A stretch of 48,653 nt of DNA from Verrucomicrobiota bacterium (GCA_013140495.1 JABFSR010000070.1:1-48653); one strand, 5' to 3'; numbered from the stretch's first letter, positions 40,000 through 48,147 are shown. Made by a program: numbers and translations. Notes: generated from the letters alone by a model not told the origin.

Positions 40000-40649
40000 T
40001 GTTCACGGTCGAGTTGCTGGATCGTGGTGATGATTGCGGGCTGAACGTTGGTCCATTCCACGCCCTCGCCGCCGGTTTCAAACACGCCACGCATCCGGCC
40101 CTGTTTGTCCACGACAACAAAATAGGTACTGTGAACGAACAGGTCGCTGTCGTCCTTGCGCTGCTCCGGCTTGATTTCCTCGGCTGAGAGCTTGAGTCCG
40201 TCAATCGCCAACGCGCCCAACTGTTTCTTCGTCCCGGTCAAAAACTGCCAGCGTGAAAAGTCGGCATTGAATCGCTCACCGTATTTTTTCAACACCTCGG
40301 GCGAATCGTATTCAGGGTCGGTCGTGAGCGTGATGAGCTTTGCACCACTTTTCTTCGGCAGGACGGCCTGAAGCAGTTCCATGCGCCGCGTCATCTGGGG
40401 GCAGGGTCCGGAGCAGCGGGTAAAGATGATGTCGGCCACCCAGACCTTCCCGCGCAGGTCATCAAGCGCAACGACGTTGCCAGACTGGTTCGTAAGTGTG
40501 AATGGCTCGATCATGCTGATGATGGGAAGTGGCCTGGTCCGGTGCGGATTCACGCGTGTCAATACGAACGACGCGCAGAGAATGACGATGATCAGCGCCA
40601 CGCCCACCCAGATGGTCCTCGAAAGTTTTTCGGTTTCCGGTTGCATCAT
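39996..40649 (-). CDS. SCO1/SenC-type copper chaperone
   Basis: 217 residues from the ATG at 40649; a second ATG follows at 40646. An N-terminal membrane anchor (TIWVGVALIIVILCASFVL) precedes a thioredoxin-fold domain with the copper-binding C-x3-C (FTRCSGPCPQMTRRM) and the third ligand His in LFVHSTYFVVVD. Sco proteins deliver copper to the CuA site of cytochrome oxidase subunit II, whose gene (coxB) lies immediately upstream, separated by a terminator. Downstream it is coupled to the DUF420 gene. Confidence 0.9.
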   Translation of the reverse strand: MMQPETEKLSRTIWVGVALIIVILCASFVLTRVNPHRTRPLPIISMIEPFTLTNQSGNVVALDDLRGKVWVADIIFTRCSGPCPQMTRRMELLQAVLPKKSGAKLITLTTDPEYDSPEVLKKYGERFNADFSRWQFLTGTKKQLGALAIDGLKLSAEEIKPEQRKDDSDLFVHSTYFVVVDKQGRMRGVFETGGEGVEWTNVQPAIITTIQQLDREQ

Positions 40650-40658
40650 GCTTTTGTT

Positions 40659-40692
40659 GAAAAAAGTTGCGCCGAACACGGGTTCGGCGCAA
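40659..40692 (-). terminator. Intrinsic terminator after coxB
   Basis: On the minus strand TTGCGCCGAAC (complement 40682-40692) pairs with GTTCGGCGCAA (complement 40667-40677) through a four-base loop, then CTTTTTTC. It ends the main oxidase operon and overlaps the region just before sco. Confidence 0.85.
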
Positions 40693-40718
40693 AGCGAATT
40701 CAGATTGTCACTGCGCGG

Positions 40719-41531
40719 TCATTCAAGACTGCCGCCTGCGCCTCCTCCTGCGGTGGGTTGCGCAGCGAGCCACTTATCATAATCTTCCTGCGTGTCCACG
40801 ATCACGAATCCGCTGGACATGGTGGAGTGGCCATTGCCACAAAGCTGCGCGCAGTTGATCTGGTAACGTCCCGTCTTGGACGGCTCAAACCAGCACGGAA
40901 TCCTCATGCCGGGAATGGCATCCTGTGTCACGCGCATGGCGATGATCTTGAAGGAATGAATCACGTCCTTTGAACTGACGTAACAGATGACGGGCTTGTT
41001 GACTGGTACATGCATCTCGGCAAACGACGTTTTTGGAACATCGTCCTTGCCGTCGGGATCATTGGGGTCAACGCCGAACGGATTGTCGGACGTAACGAAC
41101 GTCATGCTCTGTTTGCCGAACTTGCCGTCCTTGCCAGGGTAGCGGCAGTTCCAGGCAAACTGCTGGCCCACGACCTGAATCACGGTGGCTTTATCAGCAT
41201 CCGGAATTTTTGTCACATCCGACGCCTTCGCCCACATGGGAATGGCGGCACCAATCAGAATAAACAACTCCGCGACGATGACGCCGACCTCGATGTAGCT
41301 GGACATGTGACTCTTGGTGCCGGCATGGTCGGCCTTGGGATTGCGCTTCGCGTTGAAGCGCCAGAGGCAATAGACGAAATAGAGAAACCAGCCAATGAAC
41401 AGCGCGATCATCAGCCAGTGGATGTAGATGATCAGATGGTCAACCGGCGCTCCGTTTTTCTCAGCGGCAAGGACGGGCAGGTGGAGAAGGTTGTGGAAAA
41501 ATTCAAGGAACTTGGAATATAATTCGGTCAT
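40719..41531 (-). CDS. coxB: Cytochrome c oxidase subunit II
   Basis: A 270-residue protein with two N-terminal membrane helices (LIIYIHWLMIALFIGWFLYFVYCLW and SYIEVGVIVAELFILIGAAIP) and a periplasmic cupredoxin domain. The CuA ligands are complete: His in DVIHSFKI and the C-x3-C-x3-H-x2-M box in NCAQLCGNGHSTMSS. VVGQQFAWNCRYPG is the aromatic electron-entry segment. There is no fused cytochrome c domain. It receives electrons from a soluble carrier and passes them to heme a in subunit I. Its start overlaps the stop of the upstream small protein by four bases. Confidence 0.95.
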   Translation of the reverse strand: MTELYSKFLEFFHNLLHLPVLAAEKNGAPVDHLIIYIHWLMIALFIGWFLYFVYCLWRFNAKRNPKADHAGTKSHMSSYIEVGVIVAELFILIGAAIPMWAKASDVTKIPDADKATVIQVVGQQFAWNCRYPGKDGKFGKQSMTFVTSDNPFGVDPNDPDGKDDVPKTSFAEMHVPVNKPVICYVSSKDVIHSFKIIAMRVTQDAIPGMRIPCWFEPSKTGRYQINCAQLCGNGHSTMSSGFVIVDTQEDYDKWLAAQPTAGGGAGGSLE

Positions 41532-41791
41532 TGTTTTGTCTCAGGTTGAATTGAATTTGTTGCGTCATTTTCCAGGGCCGAGGAGCGACGCGCCACGTGA
41601 ACAAAGAACAGCGTCACGGCGGACAGTACGCAGCAAACGAAGACGAGCAGCGTCATAATGCCCCAGTTCATGCCCTGGGCCATCGGCGAGTCTGACGCGC
41701 CATAGCACGTAGCGCAGCCAAGGGCGGAGTGCTTCGCCGCACACACACAAAGCGCAGTGAGGAGGAATATGTTTTTCAACCGGGTGTTCAC
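41528..41791 (-). CDS. Small oxidase-operon membrane protein with a CATCYG motif
   Basis: An 87-residue protein with a signal-like N-terminus (NIFLLTALCVCAAKHSALG), then CATCYGASDSPMAQGMNWGIMTLLVFVCCVLSAVTLFFVHVARR: a short Cys-x2-Cys pair followed by one membrane helix. It overlaps coxB (by four bases) and the gene upstream (by four bases). The position of the CxxC just outside the membrane suggests copper handling or assembly of CuA. I do not know a named family. Confidence 0.7.
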   Translation of the reverse strand: MNTRLKNIFLLTALCVCAAKHSALGCATCYGASDSPMAQGMNWGIMTLLVFVCCVLSAVTLFFVHVARRSSALENDATNSIQPETKQ

Positions 41792-41994
41792 AGGTAGCTG
41801 ATGTTTTTAAGTTTCTTCAGGAAGAAGCCTTCGTACACAAGCAGGCCAAGACCGACTGCAAACGACACGATCCCGTAGATCAGATCGCTTCTTACCTGAA
41901 CTTCGTTGTAAGCGCGCAACATCCATGCTCCGAGCCCGAAGGCCAGCAGGCTTGCGGCTGTGATGAAGATGACGTGAAAGGCTTTAAGTGACAT
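41788..41994 (-). CDS. Small two-helix membrane protein of the oxidase operon
   Basis: 68 residues from the ATG at 41994 (MSLKAFHVIFITAASLLAFGLGAWML). A second helix is LIYGIVSFAVGLGLLVYEGFFLKKL. It lies eight bases after coxD and overlaps the next small gene by four bases. No family recognised. It could be a small structural subunit of the oxidase. Confidence 0.65.
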   Translation of the reverse strand: MSLKAFHVIFITAASLLAFGLGAWMLRAYNEVQVRSDLIYGIVSFAVGLGLLVYEGFFLKKLKNISYL

Positions 41995-42002
41995 GGCTTC
42001 CT

Positions 42003-42347
42003 TCAGTGGGTGACGGTGTTCGCGGGCAAATCGGCGTAGGCGCTCAAGGTGATGAACATGAGCCCGACAAAGAAGAAGGCCGTGAATCCAAGGATCACGT
42101 AGATCATTTTCTTCTCTGAAATCAAGTGCATGAAGTAACACGCCACGAGCGATGCTTTGATGACGGCGACGAACAGCGCGATGGCCACCGTCAGCTTGAT
42201 GCTGTCAAAGTGGACGGCATTCAACCCCACGGTGACGACCGTGCCGACGAGCAGCGCCAGGAAGACGCCGATGTAAATCTTGACGTGCTTCGACACTTCC
42301 TGCGGCGAATGTTTGTGCGCTTCTGTTGAGTGGGAATGGTCGCTCAT
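42003..42347 (-). CDS. coxD: Cytochrome c oxidase subunit IV (CyoD/CoxD-like)
   Basis: A 114-residue protein with a His-rich N-terminal tail (SDHSHSTEAHKHSPQEVSKHV) and three membrane helices (YIGVFLALLVGTVVTVGLNAV, LTVAIALFVAVIKASLVACYFMHL, MIYVILGFTAFFFVGLMFITLSAY). The K-A-x-L-V-x-x-YFMHL motif is typical of prokaryotic subunit IV. It follows coxC after five bases. Confidence 0.9.
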   Translation of the reverse strand: MSDHSHSTEAHKHSPQEVSKHVKIYIGVFLALLVGTVVTVGLNAVHFDSIKLTVAIALFVAVIKASLVACYFMHLISEKKMIYVILGFTAFFFVGLMFITLSAYADLPANTVTH

Positions 42348-42351
42348 AAGT

Positions 42352-43266
42352 TCAAAGGAGATAGATCACGGGGAACAGGAAAATCCAGACAAGGTCAACG
42401 AAGTGCCAGAACAGACCCGACACTTCCACACGGTTCATGTAACGCTGTGGGTCCGTTTTCCACATCTTCGCGCCCGGCCCCCAGATGTAGAAAATTACAA
42501 TCGCCCCGCCGAGCACGTGCAGACCGTGCAGGCCGGTCAGCGTGAAATAAATCGCGAAGTAGGTGCTGTGCGAGGGCACGAACGCGGAGAGGCGCTTGAC
42601 GTCGCTGGCCTTGATTTCAATTTCTTCGTGAGCCACTCCGGCGGATTCCTTGCGTGCATGGGCGAGTTCCTTCGGCGTCATCGTGTAGTGGAACGCGTCC
42701 GGAATCATTTTGAATGATTCAACCGGCGGCACGGCTGCCTTGATGACCTTGCCGTCCTTGTCCTTTTCCTCGGGAGTTCCCTTGAGGCGCTTGGTGTTCC
42801 AAAAGTATTGGTGGTGTCCCTCGTATTCAAGATGGCCGATGATGCGGTCGGTTTCGACCTCTTGATGACCATGTTTCACCTTGATCTTGTGATTCAACCA
42901 GACTTCATGGTGGAGGAATTTCTCCCGATATTCGTACGACTTGATGCCGAGGAACGCCAGCGCGCAAAGGATCGTGATGGCCTGATAAAACTTGTAACGG
43001 CCAAAGTTGCCGACCTGCAACGACGCCCAGCCTAGAACGACCGTCACGGACGAGGTGATGAGGACAGCGGTGTTGAACGTGCCGATGGGAATGTTCAACA
43101 AGCCGTGAACCCATGTGCCCTCCGGTGCGCCGACGCGCAAAAGGATGTAGGCGGAGAACAGCGCGCCGAAGAGCATGACTTCCGACGCCAGGAACAGCCA
43201 GATGCCGACCTTGGAGTTGTAGATGCCCGTATCTGGGCGGGGTTTGGATGTAAATGGTATTTCCAT
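42352..43266 (-). CDS. coxC: Cytochrome c oxidase subunit III with a large hydrophilic insertion
   Basis: A 304-residue protein. The membrane helices KVGIWLFLASEVMLFGALFSAYILL, GTFNTAVLITSSVTVVLGWASL, FYQAITILCALAFLGIKSYEY, STYFAIYFTLTGLHGLHVLGGAIVIFY and EVSGLFWHFVDLVWIFLFPVIYLL match subunit III (WHFVDLVWIFLFP is the C-terminal signature). Between KSYEYREKF and STYFAIYF lies a soluble stretch of about 110 residues (118-228), rich in His, Lys and Glu, that the usual family members lack. It sits between coxA and coxD in one operon. Confidence 0.93.
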   Translation of the reverse strand: MEIPFTSKPRPDTGIYNSKVGIWLFLASEVMLFGALFSAYILLRVGAPEGTWVHGLLNIPIGTFNTAVLITSSVTVVLGWASLQVGNFGRYKFYQAITILCALAFLGIKSYEYREKFLHHEVWLNHKIKVKHGHQEVETDRIIGHLEYEGHHQYFWNTKRLKGTPEEKDKDGKVIKAAVPPVESFKMIPDAFHYTMTPKELAHARKESAGVAHEEIEIKASDVKRLSAFVPSHSTYFAIYFTLTGLHGLHVLGGAIVIFYIWGPGAKMWKTDPQRYMNRVEVSGLFWHFVDLVWIFLFPVIYLL

Positions 43267-43284
43267 GTGTGCTGGTGTTCGAAA

Positions 43285-45123
43285 TCAGGCCTGGTTCTGC
43301 GGAGTAAAGTCCTTGTCCTTGCCGGGCAGGCTGTAGTCATACGGCCCGCGCACAACGATTGGCTCCTTGTCGAAGTTGCCATGCGGAGGCGGGGTGGGCG
43401 TCTGCCATTCGAGTGTGGTGGATCCCCAAGGGTTGTCGCTTGTGGCTTTCTTCCCGTTTTTTATACTCCAAAAAAGATTTATGATGAACGGAATCTGGCA
43501 AAGCCCCAGACAAACCGCACCGATAAGGATGATCTTGTGCATGTTCATCACGTCTGCACCCAGGCCGCCGACCGCACCAGGATTTTTGAATGTTGAGTAG
43601 TTCAACCCTCCGTCAGCCATGCGTCGGATCATCCCCGCCATGCCTTGTATGAACATCGGTTGGAACACGACGTTCATGAAAATGAAGGAACCCACGAAAT
43701 GAACCTTGCCCCAGAATTCACTCATGAACCGGCCGGTCATTTTTGGGAACCAATAATATATGCCGCCCATCAGCGCGAAGATCGTTCCCGGTGCCACGAC
43801 GTAGTGGAAGTGAGCGATGACGTAGTAGGTGTCATGCAGATGCAAATCCGCCGCCGCAAAGCCCAGCGGCAATCCTGTCAGACCACCGATGCCAAACATC
43901 GGCAGGAACGCCAGTGCGAACAGCATCGGCGTGTTGAAGCGGATCGAGCCGCCCCAGAGTGAAATGAACAGACAGGTTAGAATAATCACGGACGGAATCG
44001 AGATGATCATCGTCGTGGTCTGGAAGAACGCAGAAATCTTCGTGCCCATGCCGGTGAGATACATGTGGTGCGCCCAGACGATGAACGAGATGAAACCGAT
44101 CGCGAGCACCGAATACACGAGCGACTTGTAACCCCAGAGTGATTTGCGCGTGTTGTTGGCAATGATTTCGGCCACAACACCCATCCCAGGCAGGATCAAA
44201 ACGTACACTTCGGGATGTCCAAGAAACCAGAACAGGTGTTGCCAGAGCAGGGGACTGCCGCCGCCGCTCACGTCCGCGAGCCGTCCGCCTACCGCGAGGC
44301 CTGTCGGAAGAAAGAAACTCGTTCCAAAAACATTGTCCATGAGTTGCATCACGCCTGCGGCTTCGAGTGGAGGAAACGCCAGCAGCAAAAGGAAGCCCGT
44401 CACGAACTGAGCCCATACAAAGAAGGGCAGCCGCATCCACGTCATTCCCGGTGCGCGAAGCTGGATGATGGTGGCGATGAAATTAACCGCACCCAACAGC
44501 GATGAAGAGATAAGAAACACCATGCCCACAAGCCAGAATGCCTGGCCGTGCGTGGGAATTGTCGTCGCCAGTGGCGAGTACGATGTCCATCCCGCCTGCG
44601 CTGCACCTCCTGGAATGAAGAAGCTCACAAACATGATGACGCCACCAATGAAGTAGAACTGGTAGCTCGCCATGTTCACGCGTGGGAACGCCATATCCGG
44701 TGCACCGATTTGCAGCGGCACGACGTAATTACCAAACGCGCCGAACGCCAGCGGCACGATTGCGAGGAAAACCATGATCGTTCCGTGCATTGCGCCGAAG
44801 GAATTGTAAAGGTCGGCGGACATGATGCCCTTTGGCGCGACGTCGCCCAAAAGCTTTTCCAGCAAACCACCCACGAGCGGGATTGGGCGAATGACGTAGT
44901 CCTTGATCTGCGCGGCATTTGCGCCTTCGGCAATGGACCACCTCATGCAGAGCATCAGGAGAAAGCCGAAGAACAGAAACGCCAGCGCCGTCAGGCCGTA
45001 CTGGATGCCGATGATCTTGTGGTCGGTGGAGAAAACGTACTTCTGCAAAAAGCCCGGTTCGTGATGATGATGGTGGGCGTCGTGCGCGCCTTTGTGCGAC
45101 TCGGTATGAGTTGTTGCCTGCAT
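43285..45123 (-). CDS. coxA: Cytochrome c oxidase subunit I
   Basis: A 612-residue heme-copper oxidase core subunit with about twelve membrane helices. The active-site ligands are visible: WQHLFWFLGHPEVYVLILPGMG (CuB His and the cross-linked Tyr), the HH pair in VWAHHMYLTGM, and HDTYYVIAHFHYVVAPG (heme a3 and heme a His). The N-terminal FSTDHKIIGIQYG and GAMHGTIMVFLAIVPLAFGAFGNYVVPLQIGA motifs are typical of the family. It pumps protons while reducing oxygen to water. A His-rich stretch (HDAHHHHHEPG) lies near the N-terminus. The operon continues with coxC, coxD, two small genes and coxB. Confidence 0.97.
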   Translation of the reverse strand: MQATTHTESHKGAHDAHHHHHEPGFLQKYVFSTDHKIIGIQYGLTALAFLFFGFLLMLCMRWSIAEGANAAQIKDYVIRPIPLVGGLLEKLLGDVAPKGIMSADLYNSFGAMHGTIMVFLAIVPLAFGAFGNYVVPLQIGAPDMAFPRVNMASYQFYFIGGVIMFVSFFIPGGAAQAGWTSYSPLATTIPTHGQAFWLVGMVFLISSSLLGAVNFIATIIQLRAPGMTWMRLPFFVWAQFVTGFLLLLAFPPLEAAGVMQLMDNVFGTSFFLPTGLAVGGRLADVSGGGSPLLWQHLFWFLGHPEVYVLILPGMGVVAEIIANNTRKSLWGYKSLVYSVLAIGFISFIVWAHHMYLTGMGTKISAFFQTTTMIISIPSVIILTCLFISLWGGSIRFNTPMLFALAFLPMFGIGGLTGLPLGFAAADLHLHDTYYVIAHFHYVVAPGTIFALMGGIYYWFPKMTGRFMSEFWGKVHFVGSFIFMNVVFQPMFIQGMAGMIRRMADGGLNYSTFKNPGAVGGLGADVMNMHKIILIGAVCLGLCQIPFIINLFWSIKNGKKATSDNPWGSTTLEWQTPTPPPHGNFDKEPIVVRGPYDYSLPGKDKDFTPQNQA

Positions 45124-45236
45124 GTTTTGATCAACCGTTGTTAAAACTGAATTCCAACCAGAACTTTCAAAATGAAGGGCGAATTAAAAATGTTCGTCAG
45201 GCGCGTGTCAATCGCAGATTCCATTTCCTACTCAGC

Positions 45237-45349
45237 CGGAGCGCGGGCGGTCCCTCGCCCGCACCGGTTAAGCACGCCAGAAAGCGTCCAAATTAACCAA
45301 CGATTACCTCGGCATCTACGCGCTGCGACCAGAGACCGGTCGCGCTCCG
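45237..45349. repeat. Palindromic repeat in the coxA-ctaB gap
   Basis: In the 234-base gap upstream of coxA, CGGAGCGCG (45237-45245) and CGCGCTCCG (45341-45349) form the outer arms. Just inside the left one is a hairpin GCGGGCG-GTCCCT-CGCCCGC, and near the right one GCGACC-AGAGACC-GGTCGC. This is a REP-like pair, related in style but not in sequence to the GGAGCGCCGGC palindromes. It probably separates the ctaAB transcript from coxA. Confidence 0.65.
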
Positions 45350-45357
45350 CCCGCGAT

Positions 45358-46257
45358 TCAAATCTTATCCGCCACCAACGCGATGAGCAGCAACGGCAGA
45401 TAAATGATGGAGGCGAAAAACAATTTCTTCGCGCTCGGCACATCCAGCCGCTTCGCAAACCGGAACGCACACCACAAATAAAATCCCCCCAGCAAAATCG
45501 CCGCCGCCAGATACACCGGCCCTGCCAGATGCAGCACAAACGGACACAAACTCACGGGAAGCAGTCCGAGCGTATGGCTCACCGCTTGTTGCCCGGTGCG
45601 ACTGCCATCCGGGTCCACATTTGGCAACATCTGGAAACCCGCCTTTGCGTATTCCTCCTTGTACATCCACGCAATCGCGAAAAAGTGCGGTATCTGCCAG
45701 AACGCCAGGATCGCGAACAACGCCCAGCCGCCACCAGTCAACTCATTACGTGCCGCAGCCCAGCCCATCAACGGCGGCAACGCGCCCGGTATCGCGCCCA
45801 CCGCAGTGTTCAACCACGTGATGCGTTTCAGGGGCGTGTAAATGAACAGATAACTCACCAGCGAAATCGCTCCGAGCACGCTCGTCAGCAGATTTACCAG
45901 CAGTGCGAGATAAACCAGCCCCACCACCGAGCACACGCCGCCGAACAACATCACGGTCACCGGTTGCAGGCGGCCCGAAGGCAGGGGCCGGTTTGCCGTG
46001 CGCCGCATTCGTGCGTCGTATTCGCGTTCGAGCAATTGATTCAACGCCGCCGCGCCGCTGGCAACCAGCGCCGTGCCGAACAGCGCGTGAAACATCAGCA
46101 GGTAATTCATCGCGCCTTGCCAGCCGACGTAAAAGCCGACCAGCGTCGTCAACAGCACCAGTGTGGTGAGACGAGCCTTGATGAGATCAGAATAAACGGA
46201 CACCCAGCCCTTGGCGGGCGTGGCTGCTGCGGCGATGTCTTGGGTTGCGGCGCTCAT
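45358..46257 (-). CDS. ctaB: Protoheme IX farnesyltransferase (heme O synthase)
   Basis: 299 residues from the ATG at 46257 (MSAATQDIAAAATPAKGW), seven bases after the ctaA stop. Typical UbiA-family features: KARLTTLVLLTTLVGFYVG, AAALNQLLEREYDARMRRTANRPLPSGRL with the Asp-rich prenyl-diphosphate site, and YTPLKRITWLNTAVGAIPGALPPLMGW as the second site. It converts heme B to heme O with farnesyl diphosphate in the cytoplasmic membrane, the first step towards heme A for the oxidase encoded downstream. Confidence 0.93.
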   Translation of the reverse strand: MSAATQDIAAAATPAKGWVSVYSDLIKARLTTLVLLTTLVGFYVGWQGAMNYLLMFHALFGTALVASGAAALNQLLEREYDARMRRTANRPLPSGRLQPVTVMLFGGVCSVVGLVYLALLVNLLTSVLGAISLVSYLFIYTPLKRITWLNTAVGAIPGALPPLMGWAAARNELTGGGWALFAILAFWQIPHFFAIAWMYKEEYAKAGFQMLPNVDPDGSRTGQQAVSHTLGLLPVSLCPFVLHLAGPVYLAAAILLGGFYLWCAFRFAKRLDVPSAKKLFFASIIYLPLLLIALVADKI

Positions 46258-46264
46258 GATTTTG

Positions 46265-47323
46265 TCAGACCGAAACAGTCCGTATCGTGGAGCATTGTGA
46301 ATCTCCAACGACGTGCGGGGTTTTGTTTCCGGCCAAACGAGCGTTACAAATAATGCAACCGAGCACGCCTGTCACGAGAGAAAACGCGCCCACCAGCACA
46401 TGCGCCGTCGCCACGTCCGCCGCCTTGTTCGACCAAATTGTCCACACGCCCAGTGCAATTTGAACCAGAATCAAGCCAAGCCATGTAAAAGTGAGCCGCC
46501 TCAGTTGTGTCTTTGCTCCACGCCACGCACAGGCCGCAACTCCGATCAGAATCATTACCGCCACGATCCGGTGCGCCATCTGCAATCCAATCTGAAATGT
46601 CGTGATTGGTTTCAACGACACCACTTCCATACGCTGCTGGTTGTATCGCTCCACCGCCGCGTCGCTCATGTCCGGCCAGAGTTTGCCGTGCGCCAACGGA
46701 AAGTCCGAAATAGCCAGACCCGCGTGTTCGTGTCGCATTGTCGCCGCGATGATGAGTTGAAGAAAAATCAGAATTGTCGTGGAGAGGAACAGCCAACGCA
46801 ACGGAGCGCCGGTCTCCGACCCGGCCTGTTCGAGTCCACCATTGAGCCGGGCCGGAGGCCGGCGCTCCACCCACCACCGGCTCGTGAAAAGTGCGATGGC
46901 ACAAACGAGCGCGAAGAAAAGTTGCGCCAGAGTTGCATGGATGATTCCGATCTGATCCTTGAACCACACCACGCGCAAACCGCCAAGCACGCCCTGAAGC
47001 ACCACAGCCACCAACGCGATCACCCCTAGCCAGCGCATCCAGCGACGCGTTTCGGAAAACCACAACCACACTGCGAGAATCATTGTCAGCATTCCCACAC
47101 CCGATGCCACGAGCCGGTGCGAATGTTCGTAGAACACGCCGCCCTTCCAGAAATGAAACGGCAGTGCAAACATGTTGTAGCCGTAGCTCGTCGGCCAGTC
47201 CGGCACCGCCATGCCCGCGCCATGACTCGTCACCAATCCGCCGATTCCCAGCAACGTAAGTGTCGCCAGTGCCGTCAGGACGGCAAAGCGATGCAGCCAG
47301 GAATTGTGGGGCGATTGGTTCAT
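46265..47323 (-). CDS. ctaA: Heme A synthase with a repeat-encoded loop
   Basis: 352 residues from the ATG at 47323 (MNQSPHNSWLHRFAVL). The eight-helix CtaA/COX15 fold is marked by the paired heme-ligating His: FYEHSHRLVASG, IIHATLAQLFFA, QMAHRIVAVMI and ATAHVLVGAFS. It oxidises heme O to heme A. The loop between helices 4 and 5 contains residues 153-174 (ERRPPARLNGG...SETGAP), which are exactly 66 bases of a GGAGCGCCGGC palindrome. The frame is kept and all four His sites are intact, so the insertion is probably tolerated. It forms an operon with ctaB; upstream is a terminator that separates it from the cupredoxin gene. Confidence 0.93.
   Translation of the reverse strand: MNQSPHNSWLHRFAVLTALATLTLLGIGGLVTSHGAGMAVPDWPTSYGYNMFALPFHFWKGGVFYEHSHRLVASGVGMLTMILAVWLWFSETRRWMRWLGVIALVAVVLQGVLGGLRVVWFKDQIGIIHATLAQLFFALVCAIALFTSRWWVERRPPARLNGGLEQAGSETGAPLRWLFLSTTILIFLQLIIAATMRHEHAGLAISDFPLAHGKLWPDMSDAAVERYNQQRMEVVSLKPITTFQIGLQMAHRIVAVMILIGVAACAWRGAKTQLRRLTFTWLGLILVQIALGVWTIWSNKAADVATAHVLVGAFSLVTGVLGCIICNARLAGNKTPHVVGDSQCSTIRTVSV
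46803..46868. repeat. REP palindrome inside ctaA
   Basis: A 66-base inverted repeat with outer arms GGAGCGCCGGTCTCC / GGAGGCCGGCGCTCC and inner arms CCCGGC / GCCGGG. It is of the same family as the repeats flanking the RAYT at 19.4-20.3 kb. At exactly 22 codons it is translated into a short loop of heme A synthase. Confidence 0.85.
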
Positions 47324-47377
47324 TGAAAGTTTATTTCCCGACAGTGCGCGAGGCGATGTCATCACGCTCCTTGGAAA

Positions 47378-47412
47378 GCAAAAACCGCTGCGGCTTTCCG
47401 ACCGCAGCGGTT
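47378..47412 (-). terminator. Intrinsic terminator of the cupredoxin gene
   Basis: On the minus strand AACCGCTGCGG / CCGCAGCGGTT forms an 11-base-pair stem with an eight-base loop, followed by TTTTGCTTT. It lies 16 bases after the stop at 47428. Confidence 0.85.
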
Positions 47413-47427
47413 TCCGAAATGCAAAGA

Positions 47428-48147
47428 TTACTTGGCCGGAACTTCCAGTGTGAAGTCTGCCTTGCCACCATCGGCTTTGACTTCGATGTCGCTTTCCATG
47501 CCCTTCGGCGCGGCCTTGCGATGCGTCGCCACGATCTTATATTTGCCCGGCGGCACGTCCTTGATGGTGAAATTGCCGTCCTTGTCGGTCACTGCGAAGT
47601 AAGGATGATCCACCACCGTCACCCAGGAGAACATCCAGCTGTGGACGTCGCATTGGAACTTCAGAAAATCCTCGGGCTTCGAGAACGCGAAAGTCAAATC
47701 AGGACCTTTGGCAAACTGCGCCTTGTTCATCTCATCGTTGCCCGCCACGTTTGGTCTTGTGTGGACGTTGTGCATCACGGGGTCCGAGTTCTTTACCGTG
47801 ATCTTCTGTCCGGTTTGCACCGCCAGGATTGTCGGCGTGTAAATACAACCAACTTGATCCATCAAAGCCGGCGCGGCGGCATCACCCGTGGACTTTGCTC
47901 CAGCGACGCCCTTGATGACAACCACCACGTTCGCGAGTTCAGCCTTGGAACTGACCACCCAATGCTGCGTGGTTGGAACTGCGGTGAGCAGCTTGCCACA
48001 ATCCGCGTTTTCCTTGGCTTGAGGAATGGGCGCTTCAGGAGGCGGCGTGCCTTTGAGGGTGATTTTTCCAGTGACGTTTCCAGCAGTCGCAATCTGCAAC
48101 GCCGCAGCAAGACCGGCGACCACTACAAGTGTTTGATTCAATTTCAT
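47428..48147 (-). CDS. Secreted cupredoxin-like protein with a carboxypeptidase-regulatory-like domain
   Basis: 239 residues from the ATG at 48147 (MKLNQTLVVVAGLAAALQIATAG). The mature protein starts with a beta-sandwich repeat (NVTGKITLKGTPPPEAPIP). A cupredoxin-like segment follows with PVMHNVHTRP (candidate copper His) and FQCDVHSWMFSW, a C-x2-H-x2-M set of copper ligands. The C-terminus is a carboxypeptidase-regulatory-like sandwich (YFAVTDKDGNFTIKDVPPGKYKIVATHRK). It could be a periplasmic electron carrier or a copper store for the oxidase made downstream. It has its own terminator. Confidence 0.75.
   Translation of the reverse strand: MKLNQTLVVVAGLAAALQIATAGNVTGKITLKGTPPPEAPIPQAKENADCGKLLTAVPTTQHWVVSSKAELANVVVVIKGVAGAKSTGDAAAPALMDQVGCIYTPTILAVQTGQKITVKNSDPVMHNVHTRPNVAGNDEMNKAQFAKGPDLTFAFSKPEDFLKFQCDVHSWMFSWVTVVDHPYFAVTDKDGNFTIKDVPPGKYKIVATHRKAAPKGMESDIEVKADGGKADFTLEVPAK

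Noticed and set aside
45172..46353. 393-codon plus-strand frame over ctaB and its 3' flank
   Set aside because: Antisense to the clear heme O synthase gene; Arg/Gln/His-rich low-complexity translation typical of a shadow frame.
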